Part shown: positions 8,066 through 15,907 of the stretch, piece by piece
Position numbering within the stretch: the stretch's first letter is position 1
How the letters are laid out: every line of letters begins with the position of its first letter
The notes under the pieces: model-generated
The model's input: the letters and a program-made list of their open reading frames with translations, nothing else
What the model was told of the DNA's origin: nothing
Databases searched by the model: none
Origin: Pyxidicoccus xibeiensis
GTDB lineage: Bacteria > Myxococcota > Myxococcia > Myxococcales > Myxococcaceae
DNA: 37,916 nt
NCBI RefSeq assembly: GCF_024198175.1
Contig: NZ_JAJVKV010000032.1
Span: 1-37,916 of the forward strand
Direction: 5' to 3'
Position numbers and translations under genes: made by a program

Positions 8066-8788
8066 ATGGACGCTCCGTCTTCCTCCCGCCCTGACTCGCA
8101 GCGAGAACCGCTTCTGTCGGAACTCCGTGAAGTCATTGCCTACTACGACAGCCTCGCGCCCACGTACGACGCGGCGCGGTTCGGCAACTCGTATGGCGCC
8201 TACCTGGACGGACTGGAGCGGCCGGTGCTCCGCGGGTGGCTGCGGGGCGAGCGGGTGCTGGACCTCGGGTGTGGCACGGGGCGCTTCCTGGACCTGGCGA
8301 GCGAGGGGCTCGATTTCAGCCCGAAGATGGTGCAGCTCGCGCGGGAGCGGTGGCCGGGCAAGCCCATCCACGAGGCGCCCGCCTGGAGCATCCCCGCGCC
8401 CGACGGCGCCTTCGACAGCATCTTCTCCCTTCACGTCTTCATGCACCTGCCGGCCCACGTCATCCAGCTCGTGCTGGACGAGTGCTGGCGCGTGCTGCGC
8501 ATGGGCGGGGTGATGGTGTTCGACTTCCCGGTGGCGCTGCGGCGGAAGCTGGTGGGCCACCAGCCCCCGGGCTGGCACGCGGCCACCACGCTGTCCGAGG
8601 CGGAGCTCCACCATCTGTGTGAGACGCGCTGGCGGCTGGCCGAGCGGCGCGGGCTCGCGCTCGCGCCGGTGCACCGCCTGCCGCAGCCGCTGCGCCCGCC
8701 GCTGATGGTGGCGGAGCGGCTCCTCGGGCGCACGCCGCTGAAGCACCTGGCCTCCTATCAGCTGGTGAAGCTTGAGAAGCTGGACTGA
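8066..8788 (+). CDS. SAM-dependent class I methyltransferase
   Basis: 240 aa beginning MDAPSSSRPDSQREP. The SAM-binding motif I is RVLDLGCGTGRFLDL, followed by the DFSPKMVQLARER segment (motif II region), FDSIFSLHVFMHL (acidic post-motif) and ECWRVLRMGGVMVFDFP (motif III). This is the Methyltransf_11/25 pattern; the acceptor substrate cannot be told from sequence. The open frame extends further 5-prime with another ATG at 8033, but that part looks non-coding and overlaps the promoter region of the divergent VgrG gene. The 3-prime end overlaps the VanW-family gene by 17 bp, so the two are probably translated together. Confidence 0.82.
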   Translation: MDAPSSSRPDSQREPLLSELREVIAYYDSLAPTYDAARFGNSYGAYLDGLERPVLRGWLRGERVLDLGCGTGRFLDLASEGLDFSPKMVQLARERWPGKPIHEAPAWSIPAPDGAFDSIFSLHVFMHLPAHVIQLVLDECWRVLRMGGVMVFDFPVALRRKLVGHQPPGWHAATTLSEAELHHLCETRWRLAERRGLALAPVHRLPQPLRPPLMVAERLLGRTPLKHLASYQLVKLEKLD

Positions 8789-9533
8789 GCTGCTCCGGCC
8801 GCTCGTGCCCGTGCCCGTGCGGGTGCGGGTGGCGCTCACGCGGCGCGCGCTGCGCGACGTGCGCTCGGGGGCGCGGTGGAGCATGGTCGGTGTCGGGTCG
8901 GCCGCGGCGGTGGAGGCGTGGCCGGAGCGGGTCTCCGTCTCGCAGTCGCTGGGCCGCTCCTCGTACCTCGAGGGCAAGCGGCACAACCTGGCGCTCGCCA
9001 TCCGAAGGCTGCAGGACGTGCGCGTGCCGCCGGGCCGGCTCTTCTCGTTCTGGCGGCTGGTGGGCAGCCCCTCGCGCCGCCGGGGCTTCGTCGACGGGCG
9101 CAACCTCGTGGGCGGCGCGCTGATGGCGAGCGAAGGCGGCGGCCTCTGCCAGCTGTCCGGCCTCATCCACCTGATGGCCCTGCGCGCGGGGCTCCAGGTG
9201 GTGGAGCGGCACCCGCACTCGGTGGACCTCTACACGGAGGAGACGCGCTTCGCGCCGCTCGGCTCGGACGCCACGGTGGTGTACGGCTACAAGGACCTGC
9301 GCCTGCGCAACGTGCTCCCCTTCCCGGTGGCGCTGCGCTTCCACCTGGAGGAGGACCGGCTCACCGGCTCGCTCCACGCGCCGGCCCCCGTGGAGACCTT
9401 CGACGTGGAGTTCGTCACCCGGGACGCGCCGGACGCCCGGCACGTCACCGCGTGGCGGCAGCGGCCGGGGGCCAGCGCGAAGGACCTGCTGGGCACCTCC
9501 CGGTACGCCAGGCCCGCCGCGAAGGCCCCCTGA
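8772..9533 (+). CDS. VanW-family protein
   Basis: 253 aa from a TTG at 8772, inside the end of the methyltransferase gene. The VanW domain fills most of the protein: FSFWRLVGSPSRRRGF, ASEGGGLCQLSGLIHLMAL (the family's GGGxCQxS signature), VVERHPHSVDLY, and DATVVYGYKDLRLRN. VanW was first noticed in some vancomycin-resistance clusters. Its biochemical role is not established, so no function is claimed beyond a probable envelope link. The first 30 or so residues are Arg/Val-rich and could belong to a later GTG start near 8820; the TTG is chosen for its coupling with the upstream gene, and I see only a weak ribosome site. Convergent with the pyrophosphatase gene, sharing a palindrome at the two stops. 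Confidence 0.82.
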   Translation: MRSWTELLRPLVPVPVRVRVALTRRALRDVRSGARWSMVGVGSAAAVEAWPERVSVSQSLGRSSYLEGKRHNLALAIRRLQDVRVPPGRLFSFWRLVGSPSRRRGFVDGRNLVGGALMASEGGGLCQLSGLIHLMALRAGLQVVERHPHSVDLYTEETRFAPLGSDATVVYGYKDLRLRNVLPFPVALRFHLEEDRLTGSLHAPAPVETFDVEFVTRDAPDARHVTAWRQRPGASAKDLLGTSRYARPAAKAP

Positions 9534-9544
9534 GCGCGGCTCAG
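9530..9544. terminator. Palindrome carrying both stop codons of convergent genes
   Basis: CTGAGC-GCG-GCTCAG is a perfect 6-bp inverted repeat with a 3-bp centre. The left arm holds the TGA of the VanW-family gene and the right arm holds the TGA (as TCA) of the pyrophosphatase gene. It could form a short hairpin on either transcript. There is no T-tract, so action as a terminator is only possible, not shown. Confidence 0.4.
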
Positions 9545-10230
9545 CTGGCGCGAGCCTTCCGCGCCGCCCGCGCCGGCCGGGCGCGGCTCATCGTCACGTT
9601 GGACTTGGGGCCGTAGAGCCGCTCGTAGTCCTTCATGCTGCGCTTGATGACCTCGAGCGCCTCGGGCTGGTCATAGACCTCGGCGATTTCGACGCTGCGC
9701 TTCCCCTCGCCCGGAATCTGCTTGTAGGTGAGGAAGTAGTGCTTGAGCCGGTCCAGCAGCGCGCGCGGCAGCTGCGCGATGTGCTGCAGCTCGCCGTACA
9801 CCAGGTCGGACTCCAGCACGGCGATGATCTTGTCGTCCGCCTCGTTGCCGTCGACCATCCGGAAGCCGCCGATGGGCACCGCGCGCACCAGGAGGTTGCC
9901 GTTGGAGATGACCTTCTCCGTCAGCACGCAGATGTCGATGGGGTCCTTGTCGCCGAGGATGTCCTTCTTCCCCGTGCGCTCGGCGCAGCGCTTCGCCACC
10001 AGCTCGTCGCAGTACGTCTGCGGGATGAAGCCGTAGAGCGTGGGGCACTGGCTGCTGAAGCGCTGGGGCCGGTCCAGCTTCAGGATGCCGGACTCCTTGT
10101 CCAGCTCGTACTTCACGGCGTCCGTGGGGACGATTTCGATGTACGCGGTGACGATGGAAGGGGCTTCCTCCCCGGGCGTGATGCCGTGCCACGGGTGGGC
10201 CTGGGATGTGGTCTGTACGGGCTTCTTCAT
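9541..10230 (-). CDS. ppa: Inorganic pyrophosphatase, family I
   Basis: 229 aa from MKKPVQTTSQAHPWHGI. It hydrolyses pyrophosphate to two phosphates in the cytosol. The signature DKDPIDICVL carries the acidic metal-binding cluster of family I enzymes, and TLYGFIPQTYC, VRAVPIGGFRMVDGNEADDKIIAV and LKHYFLTYK are further family blocks. An Arg/Ala-rich basic tail of about 20 residues ends the protein, beyond the usual family length. The frame stays open upstream, but that part is antisense or out of frame with the acyltransferase gene. The ATG overlaps the acyltransferase stop as ATGA, and GGGAG lies 7 bases upstream. Last gene of the epmA-acyltransferase-ppa operon. Confidence 0.9.
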   Translation of the reverse strand: MKKPVQTTSQAHPWHGITPGEEAPSIVTAYIEIVPTDAVKYELDKESGILKLDRPQRFSSQCPTLYGFIPQTYCDELVAKRCAERTGKKDILGDKDPIDICVLTEKVISNGNLLVRAVPIGGFRMVDGNEADDKIIAVLESDLVYGELQHIAQLPRALLDRLKHYFLTYKQIPGEGKRSVEIAEVYDQPEALEVIKRSMKDYERLYGPKSNVTMSRARPARAARKARAS

Positions 10231-10964
10231 GGAACGTCTCCCGAGCGCTTGCACGCCTCGGCATAGAGTTGAGCGACCGCGTCCTCCAGCCGGCGCGTGA
10301 GCGCGTCGCGGTCTTGAATCGTCAGGCCCTGCGTGGGGATGGGCTCGCCCACCACCAGCGCCACGCGCTGGCCCCACCGCACCGCCCGGCCTCCCTTGGG
10401 AAGGATGAGCCGTGTCCCCGACACGGCCATGGGCACCACCGGCACGCCCGCCTGGATGGCGAGCATCGCGGCCCCCTTCTTGAACGGCCGCAGCCGCCCG
10501 TCCTCGCTGCGCGTGCCTTCCGCGAAGAAGAGCACGCTCACCCGCTCGCGCAGCGCCTTGACGGCGTCGGACAGGCGGGCCCTGTCTCCCGCGCCCCCCG
10601 TGCGCTCCACCGGGATGTTGCCCGCCAGCTTCATCGCCGCGCCGAAGACGGGAATCTTGAAGAGCTCGGCCTTGGCCACGTAGCGCGTGTGCTTGTGGAT
10701 GTGCGCGAAGTTCACCAGCGCGTCGTAGTGCGACTGGTGGTTCTGCACGAAGACGACGTGGCCGTCCGCGGGGATGTGCTCCACCCCCACCGCCTCGTGC
10801 CGCACTCCCGCCGAGGCCAGCACCGAGCGCGCCCACAGCGTCAGCGCGCCGTCCGCGTCCTTCGCGTCCCGCAGCGACAGCACCGACACCACGGTGCTGA
10901 ACACGCCCGTGAGTCCCACCGCCGCCGTGCCGGCGAACGCCGTCTGCAGGAGCTGTCGAATCAC
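10227..10964 (-). CDS. 1-acyl-sn-glycerol-3-phosphate acyltransferase-like (PlsC family)
   Basis: 245 aa. The acyltransferase motifs are intact: NHQSHYD (NHxxxxD catalytic block, about residues 75-81), PVERTG (substrate-binding block) and FAEGTRS (EGTR block). These enzymes acylate lysophosphatidate at the membrane inner face to make phosphatidate; related members use other acceptors. An N-terminal hydrophobic stretch (about 8-30) would anchor it. Translation starts at GTG, overlapping the epmA stop as GTGA, and the gene ends with ATGA into the pyrophosphatase start, so all three genes are likely translationally coupled. Family is certain; the exact substrate is inferred. Confidence 0.88.
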   Translation of the reverse strand: MIRQLLQTAFAGTAAVGLTGVFSTVVSVLSLRDAKDADGALTLWARSVLASAGVRHEAVGVEHIPADGHVVFVQNHQSHYDALVNFAHIHKHTRYVAKAELFKIPVFGAAMKLAGNIPVERTGGAGDRARLSDAVKALRERVSVLFFAEGTRSEDGRLRPFKKGAAMLAIQAGVPVVPMAVSGTRLILPKGGRAVRWGQRVALVVGEPIPTQGLTIQDRDALTRRLEDAVAQLYAEACKRSGDVP

Positions 10965-11965
10965 ACGAACTCGTGGGCGGGGAACAGGAGGACGTCCGAG
11001 ATGCGCTGGACCCCGAGCAGCAACATCAGGATTCGGTCGAGCCCCACGGCGATTCCCGCCGAGGGCGGCATTCGACCTACCGCGTCAAGGAACCGCTCGT
11101 CCAGTGGATACACGGACCGCCCCAGCCGACGCCTGAGTTCCTGTTCTTCCACCAGGCGGGCCCGCTGCTCCACGGGGTCCGTCAGCTCGGAAAACCCGTT
11201 CGCCAGCTCCAGGCCCTTCGCGTAGAGCTCCACCCGCTCCGCCACCGCCGTGTCCCCGGGCTTCAGCCGGGAGAGCGCCGCCATGGACGCCGGGTACTCG
11301 ATGAGGAACGTGGGCCGCTCGAAGCCCAACCCGGTTTCCACCTTTTGCAGGAACAGGTGGAAGAACACGTCGTCGAAGCTCTCCGAGTCACCGGTGCGCA
11401 CCCCGGCGGCCTCGGCCGCGCGCTTGAGCGACGGCCCGTCCGAGTGCACGCGGATGTCCACGCCCGTGGCGCGCAGCACCGCGTCGCGCACCGTCAGCCG
11501 CTCGTAGGGGGTGCGCGTGAAGAAGGCCGGGTCCGCGCCGGGCTCCCCTTCCGGGGCCGAGCGGCCGGCCTCCGCGAGCGCGCCCTCCAGGTCCTCCATG
11601 ATGGCGTGGTAGTCCGCCCGGGGCCGGTAGAACTCCAGCATCGTGAATTCCGGGTTGTGCGTGAGGGAGACCTCGCCGTTGCGGAACACCTTGCAGATCT
11701 GGAAGAGGGGCCCGGCCCCGTCGGCGAGCAGGCGCTTCATCGCGTACTCGGGGCTGGTGTGGAGGTAGAGGGTGCGGGCGCGGCCCACGTCCGTCTCCGG
11801 GATGAAGCCGGCCTCGAAGGCGTTGATGTGCGGCTCCATGCCGGGGGTGGGGATGAGCAGCGGCGTCTCCACCTCCAGGTAGTCATGGGCGGCGAAGAAG
11901 CGCCGCAGGGCGGCGTAGAGGGCCTGGCGGCCCCGAGCGGCCCGCCATTGAGAAAGGTTGGGCAT
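10961..11965 (-). CDS. epmA: EF-P lysine lysyltransferase EpmA (PoxA/GenX), LysRS-like
   Basis: 334 aa from MPNLSQWRAARGRQALYAAL, close to the 325 aa of E. coli EpmA. It has a class II lysyl-tRNA synthetase catalytic core without the N-terminal anticodon-binding domain: LEVETPLLIPTPGMEPHI, motif 2 with FRNGEVSLTHNPEFTMLEFY, and motif 3 GIAVGLDRILMLLLG. EpmA attaches beta-lysine or lysine to a conserved Lys of elongation factor P. The efp and epmB genes are not in this window. Start chosen by family length and GGAG before the ATG at 11963-11965. First gene of the operon continuing into the acyltransferase and pyrophosphatase. Its start is only 30 bp from the start of the divergent lipoprotein gene. 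Confidence 0.9.
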   Translation of the reverse strand: MPNLSQWRAARGRQALYAALRRFFAAHDYLEVETPLLIPTPGMEPHINAFEAGFIPETDVGRARTLYLHTSPEYAMKRLLADGAGPLFQICKVFRNGEVSLTHNPEFTMLEFYRPRADYHAIMEDLEGALAEAGRSAPEGEPGADPAFFTRTPYERLTVRDAVLRATGVDIRVHSDGPSLKRAAEAAGVRTGDSESFDDVFFHLFLQKVETGLGFERPTFLIEYPASMAALSRLKPGDTAVAERVELYAKGLELANGFSELTDPVEQRARLVEEQELRRRLGRSVYPLDERFLDAVGRMPPSAGIAVGLDRILMLLLGVQRISDVLLFPAHEFV

Positions 11966-11995
11966 GGGCTCCGGGCAAGTAACATGAGGCACCAC

Positions 11996-13780
11996 ATGCA
12001 CCCAAGGATTCCCCTGCTGCTCGCTGTTGCCTTCTGCATCAGCGCCTGCCCCAAAGGTCCACCGGCGGATTCCCGCGAGCCGCTGTCCGAGCAGCAACGG
12101 CTGAGCGCGGACGTGAAGGCCCTGTCCACGCAGGCGGAGGCGCTGCTGGAGGCGCAGCACCGGCTGGTGTGGGTCTTCTGGACGGAAGGGCGCCACGTGG
12201 ACGTCGCGGGGACGTACGCGGGCATGGAGGGGCTCTTCAGCATCGAGAGCATCCGCAAAATCGACCGGCTCCGGCAGCTCACGACAGACGCGCGCGAGGT
12301 GCGCGCGCTCACCGCGCTGCACTCGCACTTCGCGGGGGAGTACCTGTCGCGCTCGCTCGCGGAGTTCAACGACGCGGCGGCCAACCTGGAGGCGTCCCTC
12401 ACCTTCACGGTGGACGGCAAGGAGCTGCACTACCGCGAATTGGAGCGGCTGCTCGCCAACGAGCGGACGGTGACGCGGCGGCGGGCGATGTACGCGGCGG
12501 CCACGCCGGCGCTGGAGCGGCTCAACCAGACGCTGCGCCGGCGCGAGGAGCGCGCGGAGGAGCTGGTGCGCGAGCTGGGCTTCTCCTCCTACGAGGCCTT
12601 CGGCGGCGAGCTGCGGCAGGCGGACCTGGCGAAGCTGAGCCTGCTGGCGGAGGAAATCCTCCAGGCCACGCAGGCGCCGTACCGGGTGGTGATGGAGCGG
12701 CTGAGCCAGCGCGAGCTGGGCATGGCCTTCAAGGACATCACCCGCGCGGACATCCCCCGGCTGTTCCGCTCGCGCGAGGTGGAGGACGCCTTCCCCAAGG
12801 GCGAGTCGCTGCTCAAGGCACACGGCACGCTGGCGGGGATGAACATCGACCTGAGCGAGCTGCGCAACGTGCAGATTGACTCGCGGGACTTGCCGCGCAA
12901 GCGCTTGCGGCCGCTGGCGCTGGCGGTGCGGGTGCCGGACGACGTGCGCCTGTCCTTCAAGCCGGGCTCGGGCGTGCTGCACCAGGGGCGGGTGCTGCAC
13001 GAGTTCGGCTACGTGCTGCACGCGGCCTTCACGAAGGAGCCGCGCTTCGAGCTGGCGCGGCTGGGCAACCCCACGGTGAGCAAGGCGTACTCCGCGCTCT
13101 TCGCGGACCTGGTGGAGGACCCGGTGTGGCTGGAGGAGCACGCGGGCGTCGCGGGCGAGCAGCGCTCGAAGTACCTGGCGGCCTCCAGCGCGCACAAGCT
13201 GTACCTCATCCGCCACGCGGCGGGGCGCCTGCTGTACCAGCTGGAGCTGCACCGGCGCGCGGAGGCGGACCCGAAGGAGCTGTACCGCGAGGTGATGTCG
13301 CGCACGGACGACATCCCGATGACGGACGAGGACGTGGCGCGCTACCTGGTGGACCAGGAGGACTTCTTCCAGTCCGCGGACAACTTCCGCGCGTGGTTCC
13401 TGGCGGGGCAGCTCCAGGCGCAGCTCAAGGCCCGCTTCGGCCCGGCGTGGTGGCGCTCTCCGCAGTCCGGTGAGTTCCTCAAGGGGCTGTGGGCCAAGGG
13501 CAACGCGCTGTCCGCGCGCGAGGTGGCCGAGGCGATTGGCGAGAAGGGCATCTCCCCCGACGTGCTGCTCTTGCGCCTGGGCACCACGCTGCAGGTGCCC
13601 ATGAAGCTCAACCTGGAGGGCGTGGAGGACGCCATCCTCCCCGCGGCCCCGGGCCTGGAGGACTTCACCCAGCCGCCCCCTCCCCCGGGCCTGGAGGAGT
13701 TCACCCCGCCGCCGGCCGGGCAGCAGCCGGCCGCGCCGAAGCCCGGCACGCCCCAGGCGGGCACCGGCGACGGACGCTGA
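11996..13780 (+). CDS. Lipoprotein, M3-like metallopeptidase fold with altered zinc motif
   Basis: 594 aa. A short signal peptide ends in the lipobox ISAC, Cys18, so the protein is probably an acylated lipoprotein facing the periplasm or surface. The middle is long, helical and charged, as in M3/M2-type oligopeptidases. The expected HEFGH zinc motif reads HEFGY: His335, Glu336 and Tyr339 (codon TAC at 13010-13012). A candidate third ligand, Glu374, is present in LVEDPVWLEEHAG. Replacement of the second zinc His suggests a non-catalytic or altered enzyme. The C-terminal 50 residues are Pro-rich with two copies of a PGLExFTxPPP unit. Start at 11996 is preferred because GAGG stands 6 bases upstream; an ATG at 11984 is also in frame. 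A strong hairpin follows the stop. Confidence 0.75.
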   Translation: MHPRIPLLLAVAFCISACPKGPPADSREPLSEQQRLSADVKALSTQAEALLEAQHRLVWVFWTEGRHVDVAGTYAGMEGLFSIESIRKIDRLRQLTTDAREVRALTALHSHFAGEYLSRSLAEFNDAAANLEASLTFTVDGKELHYRELERLLANERTVTRRRAMYAAATPALERLNQTLRRREERAEELVRELGFSSYEAFGGELRQADLAKLSLLAEEILQATQAPYRVVMERLSQRELGMAFKDITRADIPRLFRSREVEDAFPKGESLLKAHGTLAGMNIDLSELRNVQIDSRDLPRKRLRPLALAVRVPDDVRLSFKPGSGVLHQGRVLHEFGYVLHAAFTKEPRFELARLGNPTVSKAYSALFADLVEDPVWLEEHAGVAGEQRSKYLAASSAHKLYLIRHAAGRLLYQLELHRRAEADPKELYREVMSRTDDIPMTDEDVARYLVDQEDFFQSADNFRAWFLAGQLQAQLKARFGPAWWRSPQSGEFLKGLWAKGNALSAREVAEAIGEKGISPDVLLLRLGTTLQVPMKLNLEGVEDAILPAAPGLEDFTQPPPPPGLEEFTPPPAGQQPAAPKPGTPQAGTGDGR

Positions 13781-13787
13781 AACGCAC

Positions 13788-13818
13788 AGGGCCCCCATCC
13801 GCGGTGGATGGAGGCCCT
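13788..13818. terminator. Bidirectional hairpin terminator between convergent genes
   Basis: Arms 13788-13800 and 13806-13818 pair over 13 positions with one mismatch (AGGGCC-CATCC against GGATG-GGCCCT) around a 5-base loop. On the plus strand TTTCTC follows a few bases later. It sits between the lipoprotein stop and the SPFH-gene stop and would serve both. Confidence 0.75.
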
Positions 13819-13847
13819 GGTGGTTTCTCAGTGACTCAGCGCGGGGA

Positions 13848-14900
13848 CTACAGGAGCTTCATCAGCTCCGCGCGCTTGGCGTTGTACTCCTCGTCGGAGA
13901 GCACGCCCGCGTCCTTCAGCTCCTTGATTTCCTTCAGGCGCTGCGCGGGGCTGCGCGTGTCGGACGGAGGGGCCGCCTGGGGCGCCGGGTCCGGCTGGCG
14001 CTGCTGCTGCTGGTTCTGGTTCATGAACTGCTGGGCCATGCCGAAGCCCATGCCCATGCCCATGCCACCCAGCGCGTTGCCGGCACCGCCGCCGCCGTCG
14101 CCGCCCTTGGCCATGCCCTCGGCCGCGCCGAGCATTGCCTGGCCCTGCGCGTACTGCTGGAAGCCGCCCGCCAGGCGCGAGTACGCCACGTCCTTGGACA
14201 GCTTCTTCAGCGTCGCCTCGTCCTCCGGCTTGATGCTGACGTGGAAGTTGCCCATCCGCACCACGGTGAGGCCGTAGGAGTCCACGTGCGGCTTCAGCCC
14301 GCCGATGACCTCGGTCTCGATTTCCTCCGTGTACGCGCCGCTCGTCACGTCGAGCAGGGGCCAGCGCTTCTTCACCAGCAGCTCGGCGATGCGGTCGCGC
14401 GTCACCTTGAGGACCTGGTTCTTGAACCAGCCGAGCAGCTCGTCGTTGCCCGTGCGGCCCATGCCGACGAGGCCCACCACGAGCTTCTCCGGGTCCGTCA
14501 CGCGGATGGAGAAGTCGCCGTACACCATGGTGCCGATGCCCAGGCCCGTCTCCGGGTCCCTCACGTCACCGATGGGGCCGCCGAACTTCACGCCCGCGAA
14601 CTCGCGCACCGAGACGAAGAAGACCTCGGAGATGAAGAGGTTGCCGCCGGTGAACTTCTCCAGCAGCCGCGACAGGAACGGGATGTTGTTCGTGTCCAGC
14701 GTGTGGCGGCCGGGCCCGAGCTTGCCCTCCACCTTGCCGTCCTTCACGAAGAGGGCGACCTCGTCCGCGTCGACGGTCAGCTGGGTCAGCATCCGGATGT
14801 TGTTCTCCGGATACTTGTAGATGATCTCGCCCTTCGCCGTGTCCGCCCGGGCGATGAAGTTCCGCTTCGCCTCGCCCTTGATGGTGTCGAAGATACCCAT
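13848..14900 (-). CDS. SPFH-domain protein with C-terminal SHOCT motif (YdjI-like)
   Basis: 350 aa. Residues 1-245 form an SPFH/virion-core-like domain: KYPENNIRMLTQLTV, LGPGRHTLDTNNIPFL, FGGPIGDVRDPETGL and the YGDFSIRVTDPEKLV segment. A Gly/Met/Gln-rich flexible linker follows (about 265-320: GMGMGMGFGMAQQF and NQNQQQQRQ). The last 30 residues (LKEIKELKDAGVLSDEEYNAK) are a SHOCT motif, a short oligomerisation module. Related bacterial proteins are membrane-associated scaffolds, some in envelope-stress operons, but no membrane helix is visible here. It is a single-gene unit: convergent with the lipoprotein gene and 201 bp upstream of the end of the ABC operon. GGAGG lies 12 bases before the ATG, a rather long spacing. 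Confidence 0.83.
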   Translation of the reverse strand: MGIFDTIKGEAKRNFIARADTAKGEIIYKYPENNIRMLTQLTVDADEVALFVKDGKVEGKLGPGRHTLDTNNIPFLSRLLEKFTGGNLFISEVFFVSVREFAGVKFGGPIGDVRDPETGLGIGTMVYGDFSIRVTDPEKLVVGLVGMGRTGNDELLGWFKNQVLKVTRDRIAELLVKKRWPLLDVTSGAYTEEIETEVIGGLKPHVDSYGLTVVRMGNFHVSIKPEDEATLKKLSKDVAYSRLAGGFQQYAQGQAMLGAAEGMAKGGDGGGGAGNALGGMGMGMGFGMAQQFMNQNQQQQRQPDPAPQAAPPSDTRSPAQRLKEIKELKDAGVLSDEEYNAKRAELMKLL

Positions 14901-15101
14901 TGCTAGTCAGCGCCTCCGTGGCCGCGTCGGCAGCCGGTCAACCCGTGCCGCCACCCGCTCCTCTTAAGAACGTGGCACCCGCGACGAAAGCGCGCCCGCC
15001 TTCGCCCGGTTGCCCGCCCGTAAGATGCCAGTTTCACTGACGATTGCCTAGCCGCTCGCCCTCCAGCCGGCCCGCCACGGCCCGGAACCGGACGCAAGAG
15101 G

Positions 15102-15902
15102 TCAGCCCCAGCGGCTCACCAGGCGCTCGCGGTCCAGCAGGCGGATGCTGGCCCACAGGAGGAAGGCGTCCAGCACCAGCACCACGGCGCCCTGGAGGGC
15201 GTAGTAGGCCAGCCCCGCCTTGAGGAAGCCGGCCACCTGTCCGCCCACCATGCCCACCAGCGGCAGCACGACGAGGGCGGACAGCTGCTGCGCCATGCGC
15301 GCCTCGCTCACCCGCGCGGAGATGAGCACCGCCACCCCGTTGCCGAAGAAGGCGAACAGCGGCGCAATCACGAAGACGCCGAACGTCCACAGCGCGTTGG
15401 GCATCAGCGGCATCTGCACCAGCGGCCACGCGACGATGTCCACGCCCACGCAGAAGAAGATGAAGGCCACCCAGGTAATCGCCACCGCGGGCACCAGCGC
15501 CGCCAGGCTCTTGCCCGTCACCAGCTCCGCCGCCGTTACGGGCGATGCCAGCAGGGGCTCCAGCGTCCTGCGCTCCTTCTCCCCCGCCACGCTCTGCGAG
15601 GCGATGAGGATGGGGACGAACACCGGCATCACCAGGAACATCCCGAACCAGTCGGTGAGCGTCTTGTCGATGAGGAAGCGCGCGGCGCTCGCGCCCAGCG
15701 GCAGGCTGGGGTCATAGAAGAGCGCCACGCTGCGCAGGTCCGCGTGGTTGGGCGTGCGCACGTAGGACCAGACGACGCCGATGGGCACCAGCACCATGAC
15801 GGTGGGCAGCACCGCCATGGAGACCAGCAGGCCTACGTTCTTGCGCAGATCCAGGAAGTCCTTCCAGAACACCGCCAGGGCCCGCCGGTGACGAAACGCC
15901 AT
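15102..15902 (-). CDS. ABC-2 type transporter permease
   Basis: 266 aa, about six membrane helices: residues 25-45, 88-108, 135-160, 175-200, 215-235 and 238-255. VAGEKERRTLEPLLASPV between helices 2 and 3 is the ABC-2 permease signature typical of NatB-like and multidrug/antibiotic exporters. It would form the membrane channel for the ATPase encoded just upstream, whose stop is 5 bp before this start. The ATG at 15900-15902 follows GGGGAGGG. The open frame reaches further upstream, but only out of frame with the ATPase gene. The exported substrate is not evident; pairing with a glycosyltransferase gene in the same operon suggests an envelope glycan or lipid, as inference. Confidence 0.87.
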   Translation of the reverse strand: MAFRHRRALAVFWKDFLDLRKNVGLLVSMAVLPTVMVLVPIGVVWSYVRTPNHADLRSVALFYDPSLPLGASAARFLIDKTLTDWFGMFLVMPVFVPILIASQSVAGEKERRTLEPLLASPVTAAELVTGKSLAALVPAVAITWVAFIFFCVGVDIVAWPLVQMPLMPNALWTFGVFVIAPLFAFFGNGVAVLISARVSEARMAQQLSALVVLPLVGMVGGQVAGFLKAGLAYYALQGAVVLVLDAFLLWASIRLLDRERLVSRWG

Positions 15903-15907
15903 GGGCC

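Noticed and set aside
14901..15101. Sigma-54-like TGGCAT element upstream of the SPFH gene
   Set aside because: The second half (TTGCA at the correct spacing) is absent, so no promoter is called there.
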